Source: Calliopsis andreniformis
Lineage: Eukaryota > Arthropoda > Insecta > Hymenoptera > Andrenidae
Direction of reading: 5' to 3'
Length of the DNA stretch: 64,000 nucleotides
NCBI RefSeq assembly: GCF_051401765.1
Contig: NC_135064.1
Span: forward strand, 23,720,001 to 23,784,000
Part shown: positions 33,378 through 46,809 of the stretch, one piece after another
Position numbering within the stretch: position 1 is the stretch's first letter
Layout: every line of letters starts with the position of its first letter
The notes under the pieces: model-generated
The model's database searches: none
The model's input: only the letters and a program-made list of their open reading frames with translations
Told to the model about the DNA's origin: nothing
Program-made: the position numbers and the translations under genes

Positions 33378-36300
33378 CATCCTAGCCCGTGCTAATTGGA
33401 CGCGCATCGATTTGTCATTCGATCCTCGACATGAAACGCAGGGTTTGCATGATTGATCAACGATCGATGCTTTATGACCCACGTAATGTCACGCATGTGT
33501 TTCAGAAGTAACAAAACTTAAGGCAACCTTTTAATTGCTATCGTGAAACTGTCTAGTAAACAGATTTCAATTCAAAGAACTCGTCGAATATAAACTACAA
33601 AATTATTTGAACAATATCGAGGAAATTCTTTATTACGAGTGAAAAGCAATTACTCTTCAGACGAATTATTCAAACAGGATAACTTTCACTAGATAATGAA
33701 AGTAGGAAAATTCTATGTAATAATAATTCTTGTCAATATTTCTATAGTACATTATTTACTTCTAACCTTACAAATAGTTTTCTACTTTTTGTATAGAGTA
33801 TACCTTTCCAGGTGTAAGACTTGAAATACATGTAACAATATGCGTGGAATCGATGAACACCACCAATAGACAACAGGATCCCGAGCAGTGGAGTTAGCAG
33901 CGAGAAGAAGACACACGAGCACTTTTCGTAAACAAAACACGCCATTGAGTCTTCGGCGCGACTGCAGCGCCGCCGCGTGGCGTCACTCGCGAGCCTTACA
34001 CAACAGTTCGACAGGCAAACAGAGCAGTGATCCGTTGTAAATATTTATCTGTTCGATAAGGGAGAATGGTGGTCCCGTTGAGCGATTTCAACACTTACGA
34101 TTTTGTTTTCATGTTAGCACGCATCGCGAGGCTTTCAGACGAAGATAATGAAGGTTGAATACTGTTTTCAAGTGAAGCCCTCTGGGACGCGGTAGTATTT
34201 GTTTTGTTTAGGGTTTCTAGTGTTAAGGGTGTGATTTAGGGATGTTATACAAGCTTGAATGGGTAATAGAATTCTGTGGGAAGAGATAAGGGAAACGTGA
34301 TGTGTAAAATAAATACATACCATCTTACAGACAACAAGCTGATATAAACCAGAAACACGATATTTTTTAGAAGGAGGAAGAAATATCTGTTTAGTCTTCC
34401 AAGCTGCGAATCGTGACTTCGCAGAGGGTTGCTGTTGAAATGTTTTCTAAAGAACTCCCTGGATTACTTTTAGTTGCAATTATTTGTATAGAAAATTTTA
34501 TAACGAAAATTTCTAGCATACCAATTCGATCACTCAAAGATTCCAACTACAAAGTTGTAACTTTTTTGACAAGGGTGTAATACGTATAGAAAATGTGAAG
34601 CTGTGTTTGTACTTCTCTAACATTTCCTGGAGTCAAGAAGCTAGGTACAGAGAATATAATGCCAGTAAGAGGTGGTTCGCTCTACGCGTCTCGTGATGAG
34701 ACTGCGTATTTCAGAGAAATCGATAACTATTATCTGTGATGCAACGTCGCTCTTTTTGTCCCAGCCGTTATTATCGTGACTTCCTTCAACCGAACCATCT
34801 AGAAGCGTATAAATAAATCTGGGGGGATTAAGCTTCGCCTTTCCTGGGGTTCTTGCGCCATTTTTAGCTCCAATTTCATGCCATGTAATACCAACCACTA
34901 ATTACAAGCAATATTTACGTCAAACTATCTCACCAATATTTACTTTTACAATTCAGTTTACCTATAATCCACCATTAATTACGAACTTACAAGGGGTTTT
35001 TACGTACAGTGTCCTTCGAAGGGATTAGGTAGTTCTACCTACTCGCGCGTGTATTTCCAGGAAAGGGGAAGCTTTCAAGGAATTCAATTTCCATCCCTAA
35101 CGGAAGTCTCGAGTAAACATGTTTATTTTCGAATGCGCAGCGTCGTCACTCGTCCACTCGTCCACTCATCAGTTCCGCGTTCACTGAAAACGGCAGGGAG
35201 AGATTGTGAGCGTAGCCTTAAAGGATCCAGGACGCCGACGGTGCCGTAATCAGAACGATTAGGCGTGGCCGCGATAAGCGCACCTTGGTCTTGCGCGGTC
35301 GTTGTTTCGCTGCTGCGATAAATCGTTTCTGGGTCTAGACCACCTATAACTACGGTCACTTTCGAACACGGTTCGTAAAATGCAGGAAGAATGACGATGA
35401 CAATAACTTTTCTACCGGATTAGAAAGTCGAGCTGGAGATATTTAGGGATTTCTGATTGGTTCGAAAGTGCTCGCTAAATAGTATCTTGTATCGAAACGA
35501 TGACTCAGGAATTAATTAATATGAAAATTGCTACGATTTGAAAATTGCAAGAATGTAACCGAAATAGTTGAAACACAAGAGTAACACAATCTTGATCCCG
35601 GATCTTCGATTCGACTCCAATTAAGAGTCAATTCTCACAACCTTTTGCTTCTATCATTATTCAAACGATTCTCGCAGCTATAAACCACGCTGCAAGGTAC
35701 ATTATCATCGTGGCAGTTAACCAACAAGTCAAATCATCAACGAGTAATCAGTGGCTACACAAATGGTGCCCCGATCTGCTGAACTTCGAACATCACTGGA
35801 AAAATTGTACTCTCGTATACAACACAGTTCGAACAGTATCGATGCTTTTGATTAATGGACTTAATTGAAGAGCTTGATGTTCGTAAAATCGAATCGTTAC
35901 ATTTGTACGTGTCGGTTGATTTATTCATGAATTTAATAAACCAAAACGACGCGTAAAAGCCTAAGAACATTCGACATGGGTTGATAAGCTTTCACCACCG
36001 TTTATAATCCGTTCATTTTGCGCGTTAAGCTGATGAGTTTCCGATTCAATCCCTATTTCGATTACAGTTTCGCTGTTTTCCATCAGATTTATTATGCGAT
36101 GGCGTGATACGCGCCTTACTGACGCACACTGTTGTATCGATGAATCCATCATAATTCTGGGGGATGAATTAACGATACGTAAATAAATTGAGAGGCATAT
36201 TTGTTATCCTTCGGTGAACAATATTATCTGCATAATGAAACAGTTGACGAGGGGATGTTTCAAGCTGAACTTTCGGTGGAATAAAACTGGTAGCTTATCG

Positions 36301-36990
36301 GGGAAACGCGCGTTAGCATATCCTTAGAACACTTTGTTCTAGGGTCGGTTAATTATCAGGCGGTTACCTGTTTTGCATTATCGCTATCCAACGATAAGTG
36401 CCTCCACTGGAAGAGGAACTGACGATCTACCCAAGCAGGCTTTGAAAACCAAGGTAACTGTCCACGGGAGAATTCATATGTATGAAGGTAGCAGAATTCT
36501 GTATTCTGAATCCCAAAACAGAGAAAAAGCTACAATGTGACTGGATTAACCACATGCACCGGTTGCTCGGTGTATCTTTAGCTTCTGCGTTTCAACAGAA
36601 TGTAAAATCTACCTTGGTAGTCGGTATCCAAAAATTTAATTAAAAGTCGACCGTGAATCCGTGCATGAATAATCTTTATTAACGCTTAATGTTCATGAAT
36701 ATTCTCACACATAGTTTACGTTCCTAGAAGACTATAATTTAATGCGGAATTTCTTCTAAACGTTTCCTGAATGGAGCGGTTATTAAAAGAAGGGAAATTA
36801 AATTCCTGATTTACTGTAACAAAGAACTGTGAAAGGAAAAACTCTTTCCCTGATTTCACGCATTCTATGTAATGCAGATTTTCTGCTTTCTTAACGAGCA
36901 ATTTCAAGAATGTTACTATGCACAACCTTTGAATTTTAATTCAATTCAAGAGGTTACAGCCTGATCTTTCTAGATCTCGAATCTCTCTTC
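33378..36990. other. Mostly AT-rich spacer with small CpG patches
   Basis: CpG patches at 33950-34020 and 35130-35290. Otherwise low-GC with short frames. A weak 7-bp hairpin (CTGCGAA/TTCGCAG) lies near 34408. No exon pair or inverted-repeat element noticed. Confidence 0.3.
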
Positions 36991-38820
36991 ACACATTCCT
37001 CCGACATAAACAAAAACCGATTGCACACACGCGCAGGTCCATAAAATCAAGCTGATGAGTACAAACGACCCTGGACAGGCATATAAAGCGTAGAAAATTT
37101 TTCAAATCGTAGCACAATTACGGCGAAGCGACCCGTGAAACACAAGGTGTGTTCCCATCGAAGATACCTCGGATGATCGTCCACAGACACGACAGGGATT
37201 ATGACAAACTCCGAGGACTCGCAGTGCATCGTAAAGCGGCCGTGTAAAATTCAATTAACGACCACGCACCGTGCGACTAAATGTCAAACGAACTCGTTCG
37301 ACCGTGTGGAAAAAATGGCGCTCGCGGCTCGATCAATCGGCTTGAATCGATTTCCAGGTCAAACGAAACGCACGGGCGAAAGTATTGTCCCTTCTCCGTG
37401 CGCGGTGCACCGCGAGGAATATTTTATTCGCTCCAACAACATGGGTCGTTATTAGAACTGACACTCGCCGAGATGTCTGATTCGATTATGTCGGAGGAAC
37501 AATATCTGGAAGACCGAATTATACGTAGACCACTCTCGATGCTTATTCAGTGGCGCCTAGACGACGTCAACAACACCATTTTTCCATGAACGAGGTTTTG
37601 AAAGGTTCTGGAAGGTAGAAAGGGTGGAAGACACTGGAGGCTCCGGTTACTCTGACATTCTTTCTTTCTCTTTGTTATTTCTATGGTGATGGTAGTTGGT
37701 TTATGGAGAAGTAGGTCTAATTTTAGTTTCAGCTGCTTTTTTCTGTTTTTTATTTTTAGTAGCCTGTTGTGTTGGCGATTAAAGGTCAATCGTATGTATA
37801 TCTATATCGTTAATGGGACTTTTTTTCCTAAACTCTCTTCAGAATCTCGGTTACGTGTTAAGAATTAGATTTCACAAAATCTGTTCAAGCAAAACTCGAG
37901 TATTAAATAAAACTCGTTCAAATCTGAAAATATATTTCAATATTCTTTTATGATAATAGCTTCCAAGTACTTTCACCTATATATCTCAATCAAAAAGCTG
38001 AACTTATCCACACCCGAGTTGATTCCAAAAAATCGTCTCCCCAGCTCATTACTCACTTATAACAATAACTGTAATTTTTCTTCCTTCACTATCTCTATGA
38101 TTTCATCAGCACAGTACGCTTTGCTGCATTGCAGAGAATCAATGAAAGCTAAAAAGGAAAACGAAAGCACACTGTATGCCAGAAACGTCTATCCACGACC
38201 GCCTTGATGAATTTCATTGTTCGCGACCTTTGGTGAAATCAGCAATGTTGCTCCTACAATTTGGCCACTTGAGCAGCGATTCGAGATTCTATCTAGTTGA
38301 CTGCTAAAAAGTGAGGCGAAAAGTTTCGTCCCGAGGAACTCGATGAAACGATAACTTAACGACGCGTTTCCTGCGTTCAGGAAATCTCAGGAAAGAAACG
38401 CTCCAAGATTGTAGCAGAAAAGGCGGTCGTAAAATTGTTCTGGAAGGCGCCCTGCTTGCACACAAATAACGTCACTGTTGTAAATTGTCCGAGTTAGCGA
38501 GCTTGGATCGACCTACCTAGGTTACCTTATGAAACTGTTAATACGTATAATGGACTGTGTCTACTTGGCAAGTTTCCATGCCGCGCGAGCTTCGTCGCTT
38601 TCCATGCTCACTTCCGTCTTTGCCGAAGTAAAAGCAGAGGTAAACGAAAAATTGGCGAACGAAGGAAAGTGTACAATGGTCCTGTTTGAATTGCTTCTAG
38701 GGTAAGAGTTTTTAGAATCTTTAATGGTTTCTGTGATTAAGCTGAGAGGTTTGTTAAAACAAGATGAAATGGGGAAGAAAATGTGCAGAAGAATGTGAGA
38801 GACTAGAGATTGATAAATAT
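36991..38820. other. CpG-rich block then AT-rich spacer
   Basis: CpG-rich at 37090-37400 with overlapping plus frames (37201 and 37281) in different registers. AT-rich to about 38200, moderate to 38660. No supported gene. Confidence 0.3.
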
Positions 38821-38823
38821 GTA

Positions 38824-38965
38824 AGATAAATGTCCCCAGAGTAGACCATTTACTGGTACTTGGACAGTAACGCTAATTTTAATTAATTTTGAGCTGAAAT
38901 TCTAATTAAGAAAAACAGGAATACTAGTAAAAAGCTAACAAAATAAAGTATTGGGACATTTACCT
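38824..38965. mobile_element. MITE related to the 31278 element
   Basis: The left end AGATAAATGTCCCC and the right end read inward AGGTAAATGTCCCA form an imperfect inverted repeat of about 14-20 bp. TA precedes the left end, but the matching TA on the right is lost (TC). The terminal AGGTAAATG matches the 31278-31518 element. No coding capacity. Confidence 0.55.
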
Positions 38966-39099
38966 TCCTGAAAAGATAAGCCTGACCATGCTTGCACTTA
39001 GGTACAATGAGTCACCTACATAAAATTGATCACTAACTTCGACAGTGTCTACATTAAACATCTAATCGAAAAAGATTCTTAAGCCTCCTCGACACGCAC

Positions 39100-40030
39100 G
39101 TGAAAAATGGTAAAAAAAGGCTGACCTAAACGACGCTAAAATCTCCAAACCCCCGAGATACAATATGCACCCCAAGACCATTCCCAAACCCCCCTTCGCA
39201 TCGAAATTCAGTCACCCTCAAGCTCGCCACCGTTTCCAGTCCCAGGTCGAGGTATCCCCGAAAACACGGTCTAATCAAAGCATTAGACAGGCCAAGGGCT
39301 CGATCCCCGATACAATAGCGGCGCGTCCTTTTTCCCCTGATCACCTTAAAAGAAAGCAGGAATCCCGAAGGCAGGAAGGGGAGGACGGAGCGCAAAACCG
39401 GACAACGGGGATCCATTATTCTTGCGTTACCTTCTCGAGGGTAGCGGCGAAAGGAAGCGAGATAGAGCCGAGGGGAGGGTTGCTGCTCGTAGGCCATTTG
39501 GGGTGGGGGGTTAGGTACGAGGGTGTCTCATTTTTCCGAGTCGAGGATTCCGAATCACTCGGGCGCCCTCTCGTCGACTCCGTTAAACCATAAGCTGGAT
39601 GAAGGGCCTCTATCAACGCACGTCCTCGCACAGAGGACGCGCGAGCGCGCTCGACGCCCCGAAGGTCTACCTGTGTGCAAACACAGCGGCCCAGTGGTGT
39701 CTGTTCGTGTGGCGAGTACCACCTGCCCTATACGGGTGTACTATGCTGCGACCCCGACGATTCACATGGGGTGGCGCACACGGCTCGGTGGTGAGCCTCT
39801 TTAGAGACGTCATGTGCAGAATGCTCTCGCCCCTTTCCCTCTCGAGCGATCTTCTATCTCGACCCCCGATCGGGAAGTCGCGTACTTGCTGGAAAGGATA
39901 CGCGCTCGTAAAATCTATCGGGATGCTAAGATCAATGTTTCGAGGGCTGCAAGTGGAGGTCGTCGGTATGTATCTCTTTGGGGGAGTGAAGACTCCGGAT
40001 CTCATTTGGGGGTTGCACGTTAATGAGTAT
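39100..40030. other. CpG-rich block, no gene recognised
   Basis: GC-rich with frames on both strands, including plus 39165-39593 and plus 39599-40171 (190 codons) and minus 39667-40005. They overlap each other and carry no motif. A perfect CGAGCGCGCTCG palindrome lies near 39645. Confidence 0.35.
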
Positions 40031-40151
40031 ACATATACAGTTGTGTTCGTGAGTTTTAGGTACTTGAGACTCTTCTGTGAGCTGAGAATTTTGTGGACTC
40101 AGTTTAACCTTAATTGTGTGGTTAGATGTAACACCTTATCTTCTCGAAGGA

Positions 40152-40470
40152 TTCGAGTATTTGAAAATTGAGATATTTAAACATTTAGAGACATGAAAAT
40201 CTAAATATTCAAGTATCTGAGTATTCAATGTATCTGTTGAATATTTAAAAATTTGAACTCTCAAAAATTAGTATCATTTGAATACTCAAAAATTTGAATA
40301 TTTAAATATTTGAATATTTGAAAATTTGAATATTTGAAAATTTGAATATTTGAAAATTTGAATATTTGAAAATTTAAATATTTGAATATTTGAATATTTG
40401 AAAATTTGAATATGTAACTACCTGAAACTGTGAATACTCAAAAATTTGAATATTTAAACATATGAAATTA
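40152..40470. repeat. TTTGAAWA minisatellite, array C (longest)
   Basis: About 320 bp of AT-rich octamer repeats, nearly perfect between 40290 and 40410, where TTTGAATA and TTTGAAAA alternate as a 16-bp unit. It decays outward on both sides. It lies about 120 bp downstream of a CpG-rich block. Confidence 0.8.
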
Positions 40471-41360
40471 TAACCCCATCCCAGTATACCTATCTGCTCC
40501 ACCAACTATACATTTATTACACAATCTTGACAAGACTGTCAAGCCCGAGAAAAACGGTGTCAAGACCAGCAAACGCAATCTGGTGTCGCGACTCGCAACA
40601 TATATCGGATTCTTTAATTGTCGCGACAGCGTGGTGGTCATTGTTCGCGTGAATGCGGGGAAATTCAATCGTTTCTTTGTGGCGGGCTGACTAACGAGAA
40701 TGTTTACACTCCGGTCTTTAACCGGCCTGACGGGGAATTAATTCGCTGCATACGTTTGCATAAAGTCGCGCGCTCCTCGCTGTGGCGGCTTTGAAAAATC
40801 CGCTCGCGAAAGGACGCGCGAAGGACTCCGCGGCGCGAAGGCACGCGCATTTTTGCCACGGGGAACCAGCTCCGGAGGCAGAAACGAAGCCGCTAAAGAG
40901 TTAATTAGCACGTTTACTTCCATGCATGCTTTTTCACTCGTATTTCCCCGAGGCCTCGAGAGTGGTTTTACGACTGCTGTTTTTAGGAACGGCGTAGTAG
41001 TGACTCAATGTTGTTGCCGTGGATCGGAGGTATCATTCGCATCATTCTGGTTCCTAGATTCAACGAGATGATCTACAGGAGCCACTAGCGGACCTCACAA
41101 TTTTAGAACCATCAAAATTCCTGTTTCGTTTCGCTTAATGCCTTAGATTTATGACGAGTCGCAGACTATAACTTTTTTTAATGGGATCGTATTACTATTT
41201 TTATGGAAGTTCTTCGGCAACAGGTATTCATATGCCATCGATGAGTTCTGCTGGCTAATATAATATGGTTGATCTGTTGTAAACATATTCTTCAAAGCTG
41301 TCGGAAGATTCGGTAATAGATAAATACCTACTACTCCTTTTTTATTTCTTTAATACAAAT
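40471..41360. other. CpG-rich block with a weak splice pair
   Basis: CpG-rich at 40700-40990. An excellent acceptor (TTTACGACTGCTGTTTTTAG, ending 40986) is followed 43 nt later by a weak donor GGAG/GTATCA. Two frames are open, so this exon hypothesis is not called. Confidence 0.3.
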
Positions 41361-41364
41361 ATTC

Positions 41365-41445
41365 AGATTTTCAAAATTTAAGTATTGAAAGGTTGAAATC
41401 TTTAAATATTCAAATATTAAAATCAATAAATACGAATATTGTTAC
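41365..41445. repeat. TTTGAAWA minisatellite, degenerate array F
   Basis: A short, decayed run of TTTAAATATTCAAATATT-type words of the same octamer family. Confidence 0.4.
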
Positions 41446-42600
41446 AACTTCTGTATTTTAATTCCTAAGAGAAGTATTTACACTTACTAACCTCCTTTGT
41501 TTAACAAAGAAATCTTCGTACTCTTATCTCTTTAATCCACAAAGCGATTCCAATCTCTTGACCAACAACACGTCAATATTCTTCTAACTTCATTTTATTA
41601 CCCATGTACATAAATTGTTTCATAGGCTTCCATACACGCCTTCAAAACCACAAACCACTTTTTACAAGACCATGTTCATAAACTACTATCTAAATATCGA
41701 TTTACATGCACCGACCAGTATTTGGCGTTCACCTGCTCTGTAATTTTATTCGCCAGCGTGCAGAACGTTCATACAAGATCCACGAAAACATGGAAAAATG
41801 AGGAAAAAAGGAGCAAGCTAACGTACTAGTAACGATAATAAAAATCATCGTCGCGAGAAAACAGTCTTATTGGGAAAGCAATCGGTCAGCGACGAGCCAA
41901 CAAGGAGAACGATAAACGGTAGCATTAATTCGCGAGATAAGCGCAATCGGAAGGCAAGCAACAAATAAACAGGAGATTGTTGCGGTCGTGCGCGCAGACG
42001 GAACGCTTTTGACGCATGCAGCAGCTGAATTGCCCCCTCTCCCTGCCTTATTATCATGGAAAGAGAGTTTATAATAACGTTATTAATGCTACACGGAACA
42101 CCAGTACCCTCCACATTTTTTGTTCCAACTATTTTCATTCAGAAGTTTCGCCGCGAAATATTTCGGGCTTCGTCGCCGCTCGTGGAATGTTCACTGCGTA
42201 GAAACAGGGAGGCACGATAATGAGTGGGCTCCTTGTTGTTTTTTAATTTCCTCGATCGATGGTCGAAGTGGAAACGAGGCTGGAAACGAGGAGACGTGCA
42301 ATCAGTCGGACGTAAAAGTCATAAAACTTCTTAACGATTCATCGATATCAAGTTATGTAATATTTTTTGCTCATTGTATGGCCGATGCATTTTCACAGCC
42401 TTTAAGGAACAATGGCTGGGAGAACTGTGCGAGCTGCGTGTTGCGAAATAATATATTAATTACTGGAGGAAACGCGTGTTTAATTCTTTCTAATATACAT
42501 ATAAGAGACTCGAATGGCTATCTTGAATTATGACGATTTAACTTGGGGGACGATGTTCGAATATATTCATAAGGTTTACCGCGCAATAAGTCATGTGAAG
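41446..42600. other. AT-rich then moderate-GC spacer
   Basis: AT-rich to about 41830, then mixed. Frames at minus 41845-42138 and plus 42120-42533 lack motifs and splice support. Confidence 0.3.
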
Positions 42601-42608
42601 AACTTTAT

Positions 42609-42716
42609 ATGAACACTATGGGTCGTAATATCGAGGCCATCAGGATGCACCCCTACGTCTACGAGCCGCAAAAAATTTCGATGAAAGCGACGGGGGAGCC
42701 CTCAATACAATACTAA
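42609..42716 (+). CDS. Possible 35-codon ORF in a GC-richer patch
   Basis: ATG 42609 to TAA 42714-42716, starting MNTMGRNIEAIRMHPYVYEP and ending SMKATGEPSIQY. Local GC and CpG rise sharply over exactly this segment compared with its flanks, and the other five frames are mostly closed, so it stands out by eye. It could be a small ORF, a decayed exon or chance. No family recognised. Confidence 0.2.
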   Translation: MNTMGRNIEAIRMHPYVYEPQKISMKATGEPSIQY

Positions 42717-44100
42717 CAGTCACTGTCGATTTAACGGCGAAAAGATGCTGGCAAGAGTGGACAAGAAAATAAAAAGTCTTGGGTCGGATATATTACAGTC
42801 TGAATGAAATCGATTTGCTGTCTGCTTCCATTGAAATACACTTTGCTTCTTGACTCAACTGGTATGGTGTCGATAGTATGGAACAGTCGCTAGAATTTTT
42901 CCTATGAAAGTTTCTCTCTGTTTTATGATTTTCTATACATATTCTCAATTTTCTGATTTTTATTGTAATACATATCTACTTGATTCACTTTGCCTTATTT
43001 CTGTATCAGAGACTTCTGTTTCACTATGTCCCAGTTTATGGAGGGAATAGTTCCTTCATGTCTGACTCTTTTCATTTTCTATACTCTGTCGTTCAAACTG
43101 CAATCAGTGCACAAACTTAAGTTTCTAAAAAATGTGACTTTTGTCACTTTGCTTCATACAAAGTAACTTAATTATCGTTTGAAAGCTTGCCACGTAAAAA
43201 GTAGAAGCTTCTTTCTAGAAAAGCCATCCTTTTCGTGCAAGTTTCAGTTTGAGGATCCCTTCCAATTCCATTATCCTCATCGTCGAAGCAATCACAGAGA
43301 TTTAAAGGAAGGATTCCAGCAGCAGCCCACTGCCTGCCATTTTCGCCGCAGCTCTGGAACCGAAGCCACAGATGTCCACTCGAACGGAGAGGAATTTCAT
43401 TAGACGAAATCGTTAACGCTTGTATTACGAAACAGGACATAACGGGATGGCTTACATGAAATAAGCAACGATATCGAGCATTTTGCACGTGACTACAGTT
43501 ATTCGGTCGTTCTCCGCGCCAACAGGCGTCGATTCCAGCGAGGATTCCCATGGTACCTCGTCCCCGCGTCGTTTCGTTCGAAGCGTGCCCGTTTAAATAA
43601 TTCGTTGGGAACTCGTGCGAACGAAACTAGTTTCGGGGTGTCTAGCCGCGTGTAATGTCTTTTATTTCTTATGCGTGACCCTCTCCCCTCGAGTACCCCC
43701 AACTTTCCAGACTCCAGGCGCGTGTCAACCGTCATAATACGCGAGCAGAATAGAAATCGAGAACTGGCACGATTACTCGCGACTAACCGAGACGACACGG
43801 CACTTTCGTCGTTCGTTCGAGTTCAACTATCGTGACGGATATGCTCGCCTTCGAGGACTCGAAGCACTCGTCTGTTATAAAGTTGCACATGTAGCTCGTT
43901 TGGTTTGTTCTTTCGAACTTGTTTTTATGCAGCTGGGGCAGTCGCAACGCGAGTAGGTGTCGAAGTACAGTATTTTGTACAGTTGAGTTCTTTGAGCCTA
44001 ACTGGAAAATTGTTCGTATGTAGTTTGACGACTATGTGTTTCTGGGAATTGGAATACGGGTACTGAAATTAACGAACGAACATTGCAAGATAATAGGATT
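42717..44100. other. AT-rich spacer then CpG-rich block
   Basis: AT-rich to about 43180, CpG-rich at 43500-43870. Minus frames 43168-43551 and 43499-43798 overlap a plus frame, with no motif. Confidence 0.3.
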
Positions 44101-44104
44101 AAAA

Positions 44105-44345
44105 AATTGAATAGACAAATATTTTTAAATTTGAATGCGAGGAAAGTTGAATATTCGAAATTTTGAATATTCGAAAATTTGAGTATTTGAAAATTTGAAT
44201 ATTTAAATATTTGAATATTTGAATATTTGAAAACTTGAATATTTGGAATATTTGAATATTTGAGTATTTGGATATTTAAAATTTTGAATGTTATAACAGT
44301 TTGAATATTGAAATATTCTGAAAACTGAAACTAAAAATTTGAAAT
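44105..44345. repeat. TTTGAAWA minisatellite, array D
   Basis: About 240 bp of degenerate TTTGAATA/TTTGAAAA octamers with occasional insertions (GAATGCGAGG, TTATAACAG). It begins about 100 bp after a CpG-rich block. Confidence 0.7.
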
Positions 44346-46380
44346 TTCAATCACTACTATCACCGCCAACTCTAGAATAAGTGCTACTAGCAATTACATT
44401 TGCACAACTTCAGTCTCTTCTCCATTGTTTCTCCCATGACTTTTTCCATTTCCCGCGCGAAATCGTGGTAACTCCTCCGAACGGTTGTTAATTGGACGGC
44501 GTTTCGCGCTGTCAATCTCTCAGGAGATGGGTCGCTCGAAGAGCATAGATAAGCAAAGATTCCATCGGCGCATTCTGCTGCTCGAGTCCACAACTCGAGT
44601 CGAATTAAACCGCTCCTCGGTTAATTCGATTTGAACTCAGCCCGATGCATTTGCGTAACTCCTGCTGGCAGTTGAGTCAGGCCCGCGGGGAGACAGCATT
44701 GATTACGCCTGAGGTTCGATTAAACCGCGAAAGTTGAAACGTTCGTCAGTTCGGTTACCCCCGTTTCTCCGGGCAATTTCTTCTGCAACCACTCCGTGGA
44801 TTTTATTGCGCCAGCTTTGTCGTAGCGAGCGTATAATCTTACATAAACTTTGTCTCCTTATTTCAGACGAATGATTCGTGTTTCAATGATGGAGAGCTAG
44901 GTTCTTTGGTGATCAATCTGATATGAAGTTTAGTTGAGGCTTAATCATGGATTTGTTTAGAAAATACGATGAAGAAATTAGCAACTTTTTTAATCTGAAA
45001 ATTACCTCCCTCTAGATAAAGTTATCCGCTCAGTCTTAATCAATTTACTTGAACACCTACAATACTGAGCCACTGAACTAACCATAATTTGAAAATAAAA
45101 TAGAAAGATATAAATACTCACTCTACAGTATACAGATCCTGTTCAACCAAAAATTCTCAAACTCAGACCACAGAAGTTACTTCTAAATGAAACAGTACCG
45201 GACGCTTCATTATCTATTCATCCGCCCACTTCATCCCTCGCCTCAAGTATCCACTATACAGTAATGAAAACAATTCCGGGTTCAACCCCTAAGGTACGCC
45301 TACGCTCGCTACCCCAACTATCCGAAACAATCAACATCCACAGTAGGGTGTAATCGGTATCTGCCAAACTGACCAGCGCTTCAACGTAGATCTCTAAAGT
45401 CGTCCTTGAACGAAAAAACGAGAACTGAGGAATCGCCAGTGGATATTTTCCAGCTAGCCGCGAGGAATTAATCGCGAAGACACGTGAGTACGATTCGCAG
45501 GAGTAAACAAGGTCGAGCGATCTCGTGTAATTGTGTTTATCTCTGGATTCATTGTGACCGCCTACGTGAGGCTGATGTTTTCCTTGCGGCCAGGACGCGA
45601 GTGGCATTAACGCAATCCCAAACCGAAAGATAACGAGTCAGAGACGATGATGAAAAGCTGTTGTTATCGATTCGACGATTTGTGATAATTAATTTTCTTG
45701 GGGATTAGCATGGTTCTCGTGGAACGATGATATCATGATAGCAGGTATGATCAAGTGTGATCAGGTTTGGAGCAGTGTTATCACTTTGGACTTGGCGTAC
45801 TTACGGGGTTCAGGTTGGTGGTTCCAGTGGTTCAGAGAAACTGAAACTGATTTTGGTGTTCTTCGGTACACTAAATATACTATTATAGGTGCTGTAGTTT
45901 TGGGTTTGTGAGTTCACTGGAATCCATATTTAGTGGATAAAAATTGAATGTAATTCTTTCTTCTTCTAACAATTTTTTAACTCTTTATTTCAGAGGAAGC
46001 TAGGTACCTACTATTTTAAATTAAGATATGGGATGAAGAACTGAAGTATGTACTCCAATAACAATTTACCATAAAATCCAATTAACCTTAACAAAAAATC
46101 AATCAAAGCATCAAAGAACACACATTCACAAACCTAATAGTAACATACTGCTCTCAAAACATCAGAATTACCACGATATAAAGCTTATTAATCCTACCTT
46201 ATCCACAGATTCTCAAAGCAAAGTTCTTAGCGACCGTAGCAGCGGCCGATAAGAGAAAAGGGCGGTATGAAAGCTACGTTATACTCAGGGTATCATCAAT
46301 TAGGACACAGGGGCGCGTGAGAGATGTCTTCTCACATCGAAAGCACACAATGAGACGCTTGATCAATTAGCTTCGACGTG
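44346..46380. other. CpG-rich block, AT spacer, moderate-GC stretch
   Basis: CpG-rich at 44440-44830, AT-rich to 45230, mixed to 45650, AT-rich afterwards. A weak minus-strand splice pair around 45805-45840 would give a 36-nt exon, but the acceptor lacks a pyrimidine tract. No gene called. Confidence 0.3.
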
Positions 46381-46386
46381 TTCCTC

Positions 46387-46809
46387 CTACGCAGGGATTA
46401 GATATTGATCCCTACGCGAAGCTGGAAAACACATTAGCCCCCAGATTTCAGTATGAGTGGAACTCCCTGTTTTCTCGCAAAATTCTATTATCTCTGCTGG
46501 AGATATCGACATCGAGAGCTCGAGTAGCGTATCGAGTGAACAGCAGTAGAAGATAAACCGTGTCGACTCGATGAATTTGATTGTGATGGAAACCAGATAT
46601 CTCTCCCTGTTTGAGTACCTTTTTTCATGTGTTTGTGAGCACAATGATATATAGAAGACGTGTATGACACAGGTGAGTGGAGGATATGTGATCCTTCGGA
46701 CGTATTTTAGCGGTGGAGAAAAAATGAACGCACTATAGCAAAAAATACAGACTGCAATTTTGAAATGGAAATAAGATAAAAGAAGAAGCGAAAAATTGAA
46801 CTTTATCAT
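46387..46809 (-). CDS. Unassigned 140-codon ORF, weak candidate
   Basis: Starts at a true ATG (46809-46807) and ends TAG at 46387. The N-terminal residues 1-34 are hydrophobic (MIKFNFSLLLLSYFHFKIAV then CIFCYSAFIF), like a signal anchor or membrane segment. The rest is mixed, with a second hydrophobic patch near residue 90. Local GC is only moderate, so the length is not fully explained by composition, but one ORF of this size is about what chance gives in a 64-kb window. No receptor or enzyme family is recognised. Confidence 0.15.
   Translation of the reverse strand: MIKFNFSLLLLSYFHFKIAVCIFCYSAFIFSPPLKYVRRITYPPLTCVIHVFYISLCSQTHEKRYSNRERYLVSITIKFIESTRFIFYCCSLDTLLELSMSISPAEIIEFCEKTGSSTHTEIWGLMCFPASRRDQYLIPA

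Noticed and set aside
39599..40171. 190-codon plus-strand open frame
   Set aside because: GC-rich block with several overlapping frames in other registers; no domain recognised.
40987..41029. 43-nt exon between TGCTGTTTTTAG and GGAG/GTATCA
   Set aside because: Good acceptor but weak donor (no G at +5) and two frames equally open.
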